From assembly GCA_031772625.1 (NCBI GenBank), contig CM062818.1, positions 1,279,420,277-1,279,484,276 on the forward strand: DNA of 64,000 nucleotides, in the 5' to 3' direction. Shown one piece after another: positions 12,985 through 24,608 of this stretch. Under the pieces are notes generated by a model. That model made no database searches, was not told where the DNA came from, and saw nothing but the letters and a program-made list of their open reading frames with translations. The DNA comes from Pinus tabuliformis. Taxonomy: Eukaryota; Streptophyta; Pinopsida; Pinales; Pinaceae. Within the stretch, counting starts at the first letter, position 1; every line of letters starts with the position of its first letter. Position numbers and translations under genes: made by a program.

Positions 12985-13559
12985 CCATCTGAGTAGAAAT
13001 AGATTCAGTATGGGTTCCTATTGCCTTACTTTCACATACTTCTGCCTATATGGCCACAGTGACTAACTCAGGAAAAATTCTCGGAGCTTCCTTATTTGCA
13101 GCTTCTTTTAATTTCTAACGCAACCACCTAATAGTTTTCTAAAGCTTCTGGTATTTCTTCTTCAGCTTTCTTAACTTTATTTCAACCAATTGCTTCTTCC
13201 GAGAGGCATCCTTTGTAGGAACAGGTTTATCAATACCCTTTGTGTCTGAGGGGTCTTTGTGCTTGTCTTAGCTATGTTCCACTATAACCGTGTCACCTGA
13301 CTGGTTATCAGATTCATGAATTCCTATTGTGTCCACTTCCTCGACCTAGTCTACAGCTTCTAGGGAAGGCCAAATTTTCCCGTGACCAAAATCCTCTGTG
13401 GATTGAGAATAGTTCAGGCTCTAGTCACGTAATCCTTTAGGTTGAATATATGTACTCAAATTTGCAAGGACCTAGGCCATCCCTTCCTCAAATTATTGCA
13501 AGAAATCATCTCGGGGGCTCATGGGTGGTGTTTGAGAAGGCCTTGATTCATTTTCTAGT

Positions 13560-13875
13560 TCACCATCATCTTGAGAAAAGAATTGTGCTTCCCTTTGTTA
13601 TGGGTCAAAATCATGTTCTTCCTCCTGTTATGGTTCAGAATTGGGTTCTTCCTCCTATTCATGTCCAAAATTGGGTTCTTCCTCCTGTTTTGGTTCAGAG
13701 TTGCATTCTTCCTCCTGTTTAGGTTTAGAGTTGCATTCTTCCTCTTGTTTAGGTTCAGAATTGGTTTCTCCCTCCTGTTCATGTCCAGGATTGGGTTATT
13801 CCTCCTATTATGGTTCAGAATTGGGCTTTCCCTCCTGTTCATCTCTAGAATTGGGTTCTTCCTCATGTCCTAGTT
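13560..13875 (-). repeat. 30-bp tandem repeat array, about ten units, in the extra ORF
   Basis: Units of the type tcctcctgttatggttcaga-attgggttct repeat with a 30-bp period. Three frames are open for long stretches because the period is a multiple of three. The minus frame rich in Glu, Pro, Asn and Ser (EPNSEPKQEEECNSKPKQEE) has a few stops. Another minus frame gives basic NRRKNPIL repeats without stops. The acidic frame is in line with the flanking sequence by eye, but this is not certain. Confidence 0.85.
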
Positions 13876-14818
13876 CAGAGTCATGTATAGCATTTAGACT
13901 AGATGGCTCAGTGCAACCCTGAGGATCTACGAATGTCCTTTGAAATTTATTTGTCTTGGCAAAATGCCTACGCTTAGTAGGTCCTGTTACTATTCAAGAA
14001 GTTATTTTCCTCTTCGAAATAGGGATTTGCTATTCAATTTCCAAGGTTACCGAATTTTGGAATATAGGGTCTAGCCTAATCTCTGGTCGGGTTACAAATT
14101 TTTCCCACGCTAAACCTTGCTGAGCAAGACTGTGACTAACAATCAGTCTGATCAACACATGATGACTAACTACAATATCAGGATGTTTATCCCATCTTAC
14201 TCTATCAGCTATATCATGCAACAATTAATTTAAGAAAAATGGAAAATTAACAGTAAGCTTTTGTTTCAAAACGACTAAAAGTTTAAGTTTTTGTGGTTTT
14301 ACCACATCCCATCAGACATCATAGGTAATGTACTATTGGATGATACTCGCCAATTCGCACCATGGTTCTCCCATAGAGGATGGTTGAATGCCCTTGCCTT
14401 TTTAGGTTAACTCTTCACCTGCGTCTTTGAAAATCTCCACTACATCATGCAACATTACATGCTTTTCTAGCCATGCTTCTCCTTCTAACAATAGCCTAGA
14501 AACCTCAGCTATCACAACTTCTGATACTGTTATGCTTACACCTTTTATTGTGGACTGCCCATTCTGTAAGTGTTGTAAAAAGTTCAACAATGATTTCACT
14601 GCTAGGGGTTTGAAGCCTGGTGAAATATGAAATCCATCCCACACGCACCAGAATTTCCTTAGCCCTGTCAAAAATTTCCAACACTGAGGGTTCTCGGCGA
14701 ACTGATTTTCTACCCATAATGCTTGAATTCTTCCAATATTCTCTCTACAATTTTCAAAGGTTAACACAACAAAAACACAACAGGGAACAACAATTCCTTT
14801 GGTAAAATAGAACAACAA

Positions 14819-16220
14819 TTAAACATAACAACTAAATTCCAAAATGTCAAGCAGAATTTCCATGATAAGTAATGATATTAATTCTAAGACTATCATACTA
14901 CGACATGCCATTTGGTCATAGGATATCATAGCAACAAACCAAGTCTAGTAAGCGGAATAAATATAGCGCATGCAAAAGAGTCATGGGAATCCTTCACCTC
15001 CTTGAAAAGAGAGGTCACCTATGATCAAGTAGACAGGGAAGGGGATTTGCTAATGGTGAGGCAAGGGAAAGAACAGGAGGACATTAAATGAAACATAGTA
15101 TGCATATAAACGATAGGACGGTAAGAGGTATGGTTATAATGAGAGCGGAGTGTGTAATGATAGTTATGAATAGATGGTAAGATGCTTGGATTGATGATAA
15201 GTTATGCGAGAAAGAAAAGGACAACAATGTGCCAAAAAAAATGCTCTTTTGATGGTTATTCTAGACGAGAATGATGCAATTGATCGGAGCAATACTTCAT
15301 GCATAAAGGTTTAAAAAGGGGAAAAATTCAAGGAAATAACTTCTCTGATAAAATGAAAGAACAAGAAGAGGGTAATATAGTAATAATTGACAATAAGATA
15401 TAACCTCAATACCATAAGCAGAGGCTATGCTGCCAACAAGTGTCCATAGCCTTGGCAGGGTTTCTTTTTAACCCATATGAGCTAGGATCCTCAATTTATA
15501 AATGGAGAGTTACAATGTTGTTCTACAGAAGAGATTAGTATGCTGGCATGGTAACCAAATGACCACACTACCATTCACTGGGATGTAGCAAAAGTGATCA
15601 GGCCGGCTCGTGATGAGACCTCTTCTTCCAAGGATATTCTGGCTATCCAATGGATCATAAACCTGGTGTGGTGGCCATAGTGGGAATGTCACTTTGCTAT
15701 AGCCTTTTGAACATGGTAGGCTAGCTCATAATGAGACCCCCTATCCTCCAGCTGAAACAAAATTTTGTTGTAATTAGACATTTTATGATAAATAAAGGGA
15801 GGCTCAATACTCCTTAAGAGCAAGGATGGTGGAAGAAGTTTTAACATGTCAATAAAAAAGGTACACCCATAGTCTTATTTATGAAAGATAGAGAAGATTA
15901 TAACTAGGAAGGGTGGAGCCAGCATGGTATTAAGATGATCAATCACTATCAAGTACAGTGGAAAGCTATCTAGCAAAGTAGTATATAAATAATCGTGTCC
16001 CTTTCTTTGAAAATAATCTATCATCAAGAAGTTGTCATGTTAAAGATCATAACATTAATGGTATTAACTCCCTTCAATAGAATCAATAAATTATTGTCTT
16101 CATAGGAGTAGTGTACTTCAAGCCATGAAGAGAAAACAAAATGAAAAACGAAAGAAAAATGGGGTTGAGTGTTTGAGTGAATATCAATCGTTCAGACAAG
16201 CGAAGACTAATCACACAAAA
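14819..16220. other. Non-coding spacer of element 2
   Basis: No supported gene. Short ORFs on both strands have no recognisable content. It is the part of the post-integrase spacer lying between the extra ORF and the palindromic array. Confidence 0.6.
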
Positions 16221-16227
16221 AAAAAAA

Positions 16228-17150
16228 TTGCTCTTCAATTGGAATTGAATAGCAGTTGTTCAATCAATTGAACAACAGAGATATGCAAAAAGTGTTGTTC
16301 AATTCTTTTAACAACGATAATTGCAAAGGAAAAAAGTGTTGTTCAATTGGATTTGAACAACGGTTGTTCAATAGATTGAACAGTAGCTGTTCAATAGATT
16401 GAACAACAACTATTCAATTAACTAAATAGCAAAACGACGCAAAAAAAGAAAAGAAAAAATGTTGTTCAATTGGATTGAACAACGACTTTTCAACAGATTG
16501 AACAAAAGTTTTTTAATTAATTGAACAACAGTTGTTCAATTAATTGCACAACAAAATAACGCAAGAAGAAAGTGTTGTTGAATTGGATTCAACAGTGGTT
16601 GTTCAATAGATTGAACAACAATTGTTCAATTAATTGAACAACAAAATTATGCCACAAAGAAAGTGTTGTTCAATTGGATTGAACAACAGCTACTCAATAG
16701 ATTGTCAAACAGTAGTTGATTAATTAATTGAATAGCAAGAACGCAAAAAAATAAAGTGTTGTTCAATTGTATTGAACAACGACTGCTCAATAGATTGAAC
16801 AGCAGTTGTTCAATTAACTGAACAACAAAACAACACAAAAAATAAAGAAAGAGTTATTCAACTAGATTGGATAGCGGTTGTTCAATTATCTGAACAACAA
16901 AATCATGCAAATAAAGAAGTGTTGTTCAATTGGATTGAATAATGGCCATTCAATAGATTGCACAACAGCTGTTCAATTAACTGAATCGCAAAATCACGCA
17001 GAAAGGAAAGTGTTGTTCAATTGTATTGGATAGTAGCTATTCAATAGATTGAACAATAGTTGTCAATATATGGAACAACAAAATCATGGCAAAGAGAAAG
17101 TGTTGTTCAATTGGATTGAATAGCAGGTGTTCGATTAATTGAACAGAAAA
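16228..17150. repeat. Array of short palindromes (TTGTTCAAT...ATTGAACAA)
   Basis: About nine degenerate higher-order units of roughly 80-110 bp each hold two or three palindromes of the form ttgttcaat-n4-attgaacaa, separated by purine-rich linkers such as aaaatcacgcaaagaaagtg. The same palindrome occurs once inside the element's own LTR (24388-24413, degraded at 11482-11504). Each palindrome could fold into a short hairpin in RNA or single-stranded DNA. Function is unknown. Confidence 0.9.
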
Positions 17151-17297
17151 ACAAGCAGAGAAAAAGAAAAATAAAAGAAAATCAAATCAGCAATCATATT
17201 TACATATTTTATAGAGAAGAAATAAATTCTATAAAGATGAAGCTGCCAAATGATTGCCTTCTATAGCTAAAACTTACATGGTGGGGTCCTCATGTAT

Positions 17298-18420
17298 CTA
17301 CTGGTAGAAAGAATCTCTGGTAAGTGGTTTTTGGTAGAGGCACACCCGATGCCCATTCACTTTAAAAGAAGAACCAGACCCATCAATGGTGGTTAGTGCA
17401 AGAGTGCCATTGTCACGTACTTGCTTTATTTTGTAGGGTAATAACCACCTAGTCTGCAGTTTGCCAAGGAAGTCGTGAAACCTCGAATCATAAACGAGTG
17501 CGCAGTTGCCCTCATGAAATGTCTTTTTCTTAATTAGGGCATCATGTTGTTTAGCTCTTTGCTGTTGAATAAGTGTCATATGTTGTAGAGCCAGTCGGCG
17601 AACCTCATCTAATTCATTCATCTACTTTAACTTGTTAACCTAGGCTTCAATTAAATCCAGTCCCACTTCATGGGCTATCCTTAGTGTTTGTATTTCAAAT
17701 TCTATGGGAAAAATGGGTTCTTTACCAAATACTAGTTGACACAAAGAGTATCCAGTAGTGTTTCTCCAAGTTGTGCGATACGCCCATAAGGTCTCTGGTA
17801 GTCGAGAAGTCCAGTCTCGTCGATGTGATGAAATTGTCCTTGTTAGAATAGCTTTGATAACTTTGTTGGTGCTCTCCACCTGCCCATTCGCATGTGGGTG
17901 ATGTGGGGAAGTAATTTTGTGTGTGATATGATGATTTCTCAATGTAGCAGCAATATTGTGACCCACGAATTGTGGTCCTCCATCAGTAATTACTTCTCTA
18001 GGTAAGCCATACCGCACAAAAATCTTGAAAAGAAAGTTAATAATGGTTTCCTCTGTTGCTCTTGGCAATGCTACGGCTTCCACCCACTTAGTTACGTAAT
18101 CGGTTGCAACCAATATATACGGTTTCTGGTTGGATGGTGGTTTGAACGACCCAACTAAATCTAATGCACAACGCTGAAAGGGTTCTATCACCACCTGTGG
18201 ATGTAAGGGAATTTCATCAAAATGGTGAGGGTGGCACATCCTTTGGCAACTATCACATGCCTGGAAAAATTTCTTAGCATCTTTAAAAATAATGGGCTAG
18301 TAGTAGCCCATCTGTAGAATTTTATGTCTAGTTTTATGGTCTGCAAAGTGTCCACCACAAGGTCCATCATAGCAGGCTTTTAAGATATCATAAATTTTTT
18401 CCTCCCTAATGCACTTGCAG
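17298..18420 (-). pseudogene. Integrase of element 2
   Basis: The H2C2 region (GGHFADHKTRHK, CDSCQRMC) lies at 18370-18235. The catalytic core is open from 18239 to 17640 with all three acidic residues: ALDLVG, VITDGGPQFVG and ANGQVESTNK. One stop near 17640 separates it from a C-terminal part (17621-17298) with a GPY-like motif (RWLLPYKIKQVRDNG). A stop also lies in the zinc region near 18300. The core is the best preserved domain of the element. Confidence 0.9.
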
Positions 18421-18477
18421 ATGTGCTTATCAGATCCCATGTGGAAAAGGTATCCTCTAAATCACAAGAAACGAGTG

Positions 18478-19899
18478 CTAAGCTGAACAATCAATTTCCT
18501 TTCTCTGGGTGTCAAATGTTTGGGAAATTTTCTCACTGCTAAGTAATTTGCTACATCTGCATAAAATGGTGTTTTTAAGGCTAGAGAAAAACAAATGTTC
18601 ATCTAGGAACTGATCATCCACCACTACTGTATCATCTGTTCTTGGCACTCGGGAGAGGAAGTCTGCTATGAGGTTCTCCTTCACTGGTCGATCCCTTATA
18701 GTTATGTCAAATTCCTGCAAAAGTAGTAACTAACGAGTCACTCTTCCATTTGTAATTGGTTTTTTTGCTACATATTTAATTGTAGAGCGATCAATATACA
18801 TAAATACAGGATATCCAGTTATATATTGTCTAAATTTGTTTATAACATAAATAATAGCTAGAAAATCCTTTTCTGTTACTATATAATTTAACTGAGCAGG
18901 AGTAAGATTTCTGTTGATGTAATATATAACGTAAGGTTTCTTGTCTTCTTCACGGCCAAGAACAGCTCCAATGGTTGTATTTGATGCATCTAATGAAATA
19001 TGGAAATACTAGTGCTATTGATACTAACTGTTTCAAATCTATGAAGGCAGTGTCACATTTATCAGTCCATATAAAATCAAAAATTCCTATCAAGGCATAT
19101 AAAGGTGCAACAATTTGCGAAAATTTCTTTATAAATCTACGATAATATCCAGCAAATCCCAAAAACCTGCGTACCTCTATTTGAGTGCAGGGAGTATCTA
19201 ATAAGAGAATTACCCGTATCTTTGCTTGATCTACCTGAATTCCTGTTGCTGAAATGAAATGAGCCAGATTCAGGCCATCTGTCATCATTATATGACACTT
19301 CTCATGACTTAAGCATAGCCTAGTAGCAATACACCATTCTAGGACTTTATCCAATATTTGTAATACCTGATCAACGTCATCTCCATAGGTGTGAAATCGT
19401 TCATGTACACCTCCAATCATTCATTTACCAAGTCTACCAAAATACTGAGTATGGCTCTTTGGACTGTAGGAGGTGCGTTGCATAATCTGAAAGGCAATAC
19501 CCTGTAAGAAAATTTTCCCCAGGGGCACATGAAAGTAGTTTTATCCTAGTCTTCAGGGGAAATTTGAATTTTTGTGTAGCCACTGAAGCCATCCAAGAAA
19601 GAGAAGAATTTCTTTCCTACCAGTGTATCAAGGACCTAGTCAATAAATGGAAGGGGATAATGGTTTTTTTGCATTGCTTTGTTAAGTTCTCTGTAGTCAA
19701 TGCATATCCACCATTTTCCATTCTTTTTGGTGAGAAATACTAATGGAGAAACCCATTTACTGTCAGATATAGGATAAATAAAATTCACATCTAACAGTTT
19801 CTGAAGCTCTTCTTTCACAATATCCTTTAGACGAGGATTTAATCTACGTTGTGGATGTCGAATGGGTCTTGAATCTTTTTTAGTGTAGATGTGGTGCAT
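18478..19899 (-). pseudogene. Reverse transcriptase and RNase H of element 2
   Basis: RT starts at 19899 (HHIYTKKDSRPIRHPQRR) with KKNGKWWICIDYRELNK and HYPLPFID. The active-site box at about 19415-19400 reads VYMNDF, so one catalytic Asp of YMDD is Asn. A frameshift follows at about 19400, and the frame resumes as YGDDVDQVLQILDKVLEW to RRFLGFAGYYRRFIKKF (19420-18950). RNase H (AQLNYIVTEKDFLAIIYVIN, YIDRSTIKY) lies at 18940-18760, and the linker NLIADFLSRV follows. Stops lie near 19635, 19560, 19430 and 18735. Confidence 0.9.
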
Positions 19900-19983
19900 G
19901 CATAACTAAGGGTCAATCCCTTTCATGTCTAGGTAGTCCCATGTAAAAGCCCCCTTATATTTCCTAAGGATTTGGATAAGTTT

Positions 19984-20934
19984 CTATTGTTGGTCATTAC
20001 TTAGATTACTGTTAATGTTCAGGATTTTCCCTTGCTCGATTTCAATAGGCTTTCTATTATAGACAGTGGTTGTTGGTATCAGTTGGTCATTGATGTCTCT
20101 CAAGGAATCTTCTTCAATCTCATTGTCAAGGACTGCTTCAATCATGTGACATCTCAAGTTGGACACTCCAGCATTGTGATTGACACGGGTGATAATGACA
20201 TCATCTTCTGTTTGATTTTTGAATTCAAGCACATCTGCCACAGTCAATGGTGAACAGATATTTTCTTTTAAATATGCTGATGGTTGTTTCCTAGTTTTTA
20301 TAATGGTTAGTATTGGCTGTGTAGGAGGGTATAAAGCTAGATTCTTAACAACATTCCCTCTGGTTATGGTAATACTGCCTATTCGATAGCCTATATAAGC
20401 ATCGGTTGTTGCTAGCCAATGCCTTCTGAGTATTAAGGGATGTCCATCTAGTCGATTTCTTGGGTTAATAATAAAAAAATATGGTGGATATTCCCAAGAG
20501 TCCAGAGAAACCATCAAATCTTGTATTGTTCCTTCTGGCCTAATGACTAAACGATCAACAAGTTCCAACAAGGTAGTGGTTGGTTCTAAGGCTATGATGC
20601 CAAGCACTTCACAAGTTTCTGTTGTAAGAATGTTAATGGCTACCCTTAAGTCAAGTAAAGCATTGGGAAAAGAGTGGCCATTTATTTGGACTATGATAAT
20701 GGGATTCCCTGGGTCTTCATATTTTACAGGTGTCTCTTTGCCTAGTAATAAATCACACAAAGTTGGTGTTATTTTTGTTTTCGTCATAGACTTCTTTTCA
20801 CACAACTCTTTAATGGTTTTAGCATATATCAGAATATCTTGAATGGCTTGGAGGAGGGGTATTTCTATACAGATATTTTTGATTTCACCCAAAAGATCAA
20901 AGTCAGGATATTCAATTGGTCGGGGTATTATCAA
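19984..20934 (-). pseudogene. Aspartic protease region of element 2
   Basis: A 316-codon open frame holds the retropepsin motif as NALLDLRVAINILT near 20640: the catalytic Asp is kept but the following Gly is Arg. Further segments (LLELVDRLVIRPEGTIQDL, VSLDSWEYPPYFFII, HPLILRRHWLATTDAYIG) match the same region of element 1 and Athila-type Pol. The frame being open suggests this part decayed last or is under fewer hits by chance. Confidence 0.85.
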
Positions 20935-21599
20935 TCTTTCTAGGAACGAGGGAGAAGTAATTATGATTTCTTCAGTATCTTTCTACCTGACTGTATCTTC
21001 TCGCTGTTTTGTTTACTGGTTATCTACATTCAAAGGCTTATTCAAATGCATTTCTTTAACCTCAGGTTGAGGAATTTGTTCCTCATTCGGAGCAATTACG
21101 CGTCCATATGTTAACCTAAGTTCATTACATTCTCTCGACTCAACTTCAGGGTCCAAACTCTCAGTAATTTGTACTAACTGGATTGGTTTGTTGTTCGGAT
21201 TCAGATTTGGTAGAGCTGGGAGTTGTGGTCATATAGTAGGTTGAGGATTTTGCTACAACGTATAAGGTGTTGGTAAGGTTGGTTGAGGCACAGGAACTGT
21301 TCCCATGGGCTGGTTTGTGAATCGTTGCCAATTTGTTTGCCAGTTCTCATTTTGTGAGGTAGAAGAAGACCATTGAGATCAATAGGGGTTGTTCTGCCAG
21401 AATGGTGGAGGGTAAGAGGAATTTGTCCAATTGTTATTTGGATTTGATTGGTTGGGCCACGATGGCATAGAAAATTCTTGAGGTGGCCAGCTAGAGAAAG
21501 ATTGCTGGTTCTGCCATGCTGCCCCTGAATACTATTGAGAATTAAATTGTGAAGAAGGGAAGAATGAAGATGGTTATGTAGGCATACCTATTATATGTG

Positions 21600-23083
21600 C
21601 TTGCGATTGACGGTGCTGGTTTAGCAAATATACTGATTCCACTTCCTCTTCTGTTTCCTTAAAAACTACTTTTAATCTAGGAAGCGATGGACAACCTTCC
21701 GTAGCATGATCCTTAGTGCAAATGGCACATGTTTGTATCATCTCTAACAAAAATTCTCTATGATTGGGTTTCTTTCTGCAACGTGGACAAAAATAGCCAG
21801 ATTCTATTATGCTTTGGCCTACTTTTGTATGGCTTGCATGATATCCAATTGTGTCATCAGGGTCCCCAAGATATCAGTCTTGAAATCTTCCAGAAGATTG
21901 ATGATTTCAACTCGTGTAAGGCTTCCCCCTGAGGCTCTGTTGTCTTTGGTGATCGCATCGTGTCCGATTTTTTCAGTCTTGTACTGCCTCTGGAGCACCT
22001 GGTGCACAATTGTAAAATATCATCATAATTCTCTTGATAAATATCACCCTTCCCCATTAAATTTAGTGTTCCTACCCATTGGTCTTTCATACCTTTGATC
22101 ATCATAGTTTTAAGAACTTCAGGAGGCAAATTTTCATAAGGAGATCTTCACAGATTATATTGAAAATGTTCTACATATTCTTCAAGAGTCTCATCAGTCT
22201 TAGCTACCATTTTAAATATTTCATCATTCAGTTCTCTAATTCGGCAATAATCTTGGTATTTTTTTAGAAATGTTGTTTTCATTTGGCCTCGATCAGTAAG
22301 GGTACCTACACCAAGCCCCATAAACCAACACAGAGCTGCTCCCTTCAGAGTAGAGGGGAACAGTTTCAGCTTCTAGGGGTCGATAGTGTAATCATATCCC
22401 CTACATAAAACATCGAATTCAAAGAGGGATGCATCAAAATCCTCTAAAGTTAGCCCATGAAAGGTAGGAATATTCTGTAATGGAATAGATTTCATGGGAG
22501 CATTGACAACTATGTCAACGATAGGGTATTGTAATGTAGAGGTTTGAGGCTGTTGTTGATTATGAGCCATTTGGTAAAAAATATGCCAATATTCTTCAGG
22601 TATTTCCGAAGCTAGATATTTTTTCCTGGGGGATTAAGAAGAGACTTTTAGAATGCTTTTAACAACACTACCTTGGTCCGGGATACTGGGTGTCCTTTGT
22701 TCAACTACTACTTTAGGAGATTTGAGTTTTGATGAATTAATCTTTTCAGCACTACCTATTTCTCCTTCTCCTTCACGAAGGTCGTAAGAATTCCCTTCCT
22801 GTAAAGGGATAGGCTGTGAATTTTCAGTGTTATAAAAACTCTATTCAGACCCTTTAATCTTACCCTGAATCTCAGCATCAGCTACAGATGGTGATCCTGC
22901 GGCCTGAAGGGTTATAGTAGGATTTCTTGTAGAAACGGTTCCGGGTCCTACTGATGACTGAGACTTAGCTTTCCTTACGATTTCGTCAATGAAGGTTGAT
23001 CGTCCAAGGGGCATCGATCGCTTATATTTTTTAGATTAGGGCAGACGAATTTTTTCTTTTTCTACTCTTTTCTTCTTAGTCAT
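21600..23083 (-). pseudogene. Gag of element 2
   Basis: The likely start is the ATG at 23083 (MTKKKRVEKEKIRLP). After a linker with stops comes the capsid-like core near 22480-22120 (FEFDVLCRGYDYTIDP, CWFMGL, MKTTFLKKYQDYCR, EEYVEHFQYNL), homologous to element 1's gag. A zinc knuckle (CAICTKDHATEGC, CX2CX3HX4C) is at about 21735-21695, preceded by a degenerate one (CPRCRKKPNH). A Gln/Trp/Asn-rich tail runs to the protease. Several TAG/TGA stops break it. Confidence 0.85.
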
Positions 23084-23100
23084 TCATATAGAAATATAAA

Positions 23101-23368
23101 CATTTATTTCTACTTCAATTCCTACGCAATTTTGTTGAGAAGCGGGCAAAGGAGCAAGCAATTTACTTTCTCGTACGCAGGTTCTTACCTCTTTCTTTAA
23201 TACCAAATTCTTTCACAGCAAAAAAACATCAAAAATTTATTTCCACTTCAATTCCTATGCAATTTTGTTGAAAAGCGGGCAAAGGAGTAAGCACTTTTAC
23301 TTGCTTGTACACAGGTTCTTACCTCCCATTTTTAATACCCAATTCTTTTGTAGCAAACAAATATCAAA
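23101..23368. repeat. 133-bp tandem duplication in the 5' leader of element 2
   Basis: Two adjacent copies (cores tttatttctacttcaattcc and tttatttccacttcaattcc, period 133 bp) lie between the PBS and the gag start. Both contain gcgggcaaaggag-aagca and a gcaggttcttacctc / acaggttcttacctc segment, the latter resembling a splice or packaging region by position only. Confidence 0.85.
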
Positions 23369-23400
23369 CATACATCACCTTCTATGAAATAGAAACACTC

Positions 23401-23418
23401 TCCCCGGAAATGACAACA
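23401..23418 (-). other. Primer binding site of element 2 (tRNA-Asp type)
   Basis: On the minus strand it reads TGTTGTCATTTCCGGGGA, matching 13 of 18 positions of the complement of plant tRNA-Asp 3' end. It lies 3 bases inside the 5' LTR, as expected. Confidence 0.75.
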
Positions 23419-23421
23419 AAA

Positions 23422-24603
23422 TGTTGGGCACATATAAGATGTCTTTTAGAACTCCTAAATGCCTCACATTAATTATCGACTTGGGTAAGTCTTTTTGTTT
23501 AAAAAGTGTACATAGTATGTGCAAGTGATGGATATCATTGGATCTACAGAGAGTAATGCTCTAAACTAAATTATTTATTTCAATACAAGAGTAAATAGAT
23601 CAAACCATAAACTACCAAACCTCTAACTTCAAATAAATTAAACTATTCAAGGATCAAAACTCAATCTTAATAAAAAAACCTCTAATTGCAAATACAAGCC
23701 ATAAGCACGTCAATTGAGTGCACTGTAGCAGTAACAAAGCTCTTTCAACTGAATAGAAATAGTAATGCATCTGATCTAAGCAATAATTCTCTGGCTCTCA
23801 ATTAACAAGAAATAACTCTTATCTAATAATTAAATCAATCTACGATACAAATAAATGCAACCAATCAATAGAGATAAGAAAGAACACGCGGAATGCAGAA
23901 ACTCAACACTAGTGGTTTATATATCAAATAGATCAATTATAAAACTATAAAACTAAGTAATTAGACTTGTAGTAAAAAGGTAAAAATATAGCACATGGAA
24001 AAGCAGTGGAATCCACCAATGACCGGGCCCAAGCTGCTAGTGATTACTGCCTAGTTACTCAGAATATCACGAACAAACTGAAACACAAATTATATATTAC
24101 TCATTAACTTCAAATTTAATTACAATAATGATGTGTTCTTCAGAATAACACTCTGTCTCTTACAATTACAGTTGAAGTAAAAAAGGTAGAAGTTGTTCTA
24201 TTCTATTTGTTTTTCCCCTCTTATAGTCAAAGAGAAAAGAGATAACTGTGATTCCTCAGGATGAAGAGATCCTGAGGAATTCATGACCAAATACTATTAT
24301 CAGACAATCTTCCATCTTGTGTTGATCTTCTTCATTCTCTTCTCAACTTGACCACACAAGACATGCTCTTTTCTCCTTGTTTAGACTTTGTTGTTCAATA
24401 GATTGAACAACAGTGATCCCATTTGCTAATCTCTGCATAAAAAGCAACAAAACTTAGTTTTGGCAACCAAATCGTATAATCGATTCCGTTCAATTTATAT
24501 TGAAATTCTATCAAAATCTTATTACATCATGGCACAAATGCATAAAAAGGAGGAACAAGATAATGTAATCAAGGTAAATTTATACCTATTGCATGGCCCA
24601 ACA
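23422..24603 (-). repeat. 5' LTR of element 2
   Basis: 1,182 bp with perfect terminal inverted repeats TGTTGGGC/GCCCAACA. It pairs with 10556-11699. It includes the single palindrome at 24388-24413 that is expanded in the internal array. Confidence 0.95.
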
Positions 24604-24608
24604 ATGAT
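24604..24608. repeat. Target-site duplication (ATGAT), right copy
   Basis: Exact repeat of 10551-10555 flanking element 2. Confidence 0.9.

Larger units (their letters stand above)
11729..14818 (-). pseudogene. Env-position extra ORF of element 2 (broken, repeat-bearing)
   Basis: The remnant spans about 3.1 kb (about 1,030 codons) between integrase and the 3' LTR, in the sense strand. The open part 14818-14402 starts MLFYFTKGIVV and contains LLEGEAWLEKHVML. The next segment (GEPWCELASIIQ) matches element 1's extra ORF. A Glu-rich repeat tract follows (13875-13560), then a 26-residue duplication (12984-12829), a charged possible coiled coil at 12712-12580 (KEEKLRKVKAKLDK), and a C-terminal part at 11944-11729 (WLGCRFRSPIIWYPPEG, LPDGHEGIAF). 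I recognise no known domain. Several stops break it. Conservation of position and core sequence between two elements suggests a once-functional protein. Confidence 0.65.
10556..24603 (-). mobile_element. Complete Athila-like Ty3/Gypsy retrotransposon, element 2
   Basis: It is bounded by two LTRs (10556-11699 and 23422-24603) with a perfect 5-bp TSD. On the minus strand it reads LTR, PBS (23418-23401), gag, protease, RT, RNase H, integrase, spacer with a palindromic array, env-position ORF, purine-rich tract, LTR. Its length of 14,048 bp fits large Athila-type elements. The LTRs look roughly 90% identical by eye, so insertion is old. Coding domains hold stops, a frameshift in RT and a changed RT active site, so it is defective. 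It lies inside element 1. Confidence 0.95.

Noticed and set aside
13450..13922. Plus-strand repeat ORFs rich in Phe/Leu or Ser/Cys
   Set aside because: They come from the 30-bp repeat; the element's genes are on the minus strand and the plus frames join no conserved sequence.
16228..17150. CRISPR-like array of palindromic repeats
   Set aside because: Unit lengths and spacers are irregular, repeats are degenerate, there are no cas genes, and it lies in a plant retrotransposon.
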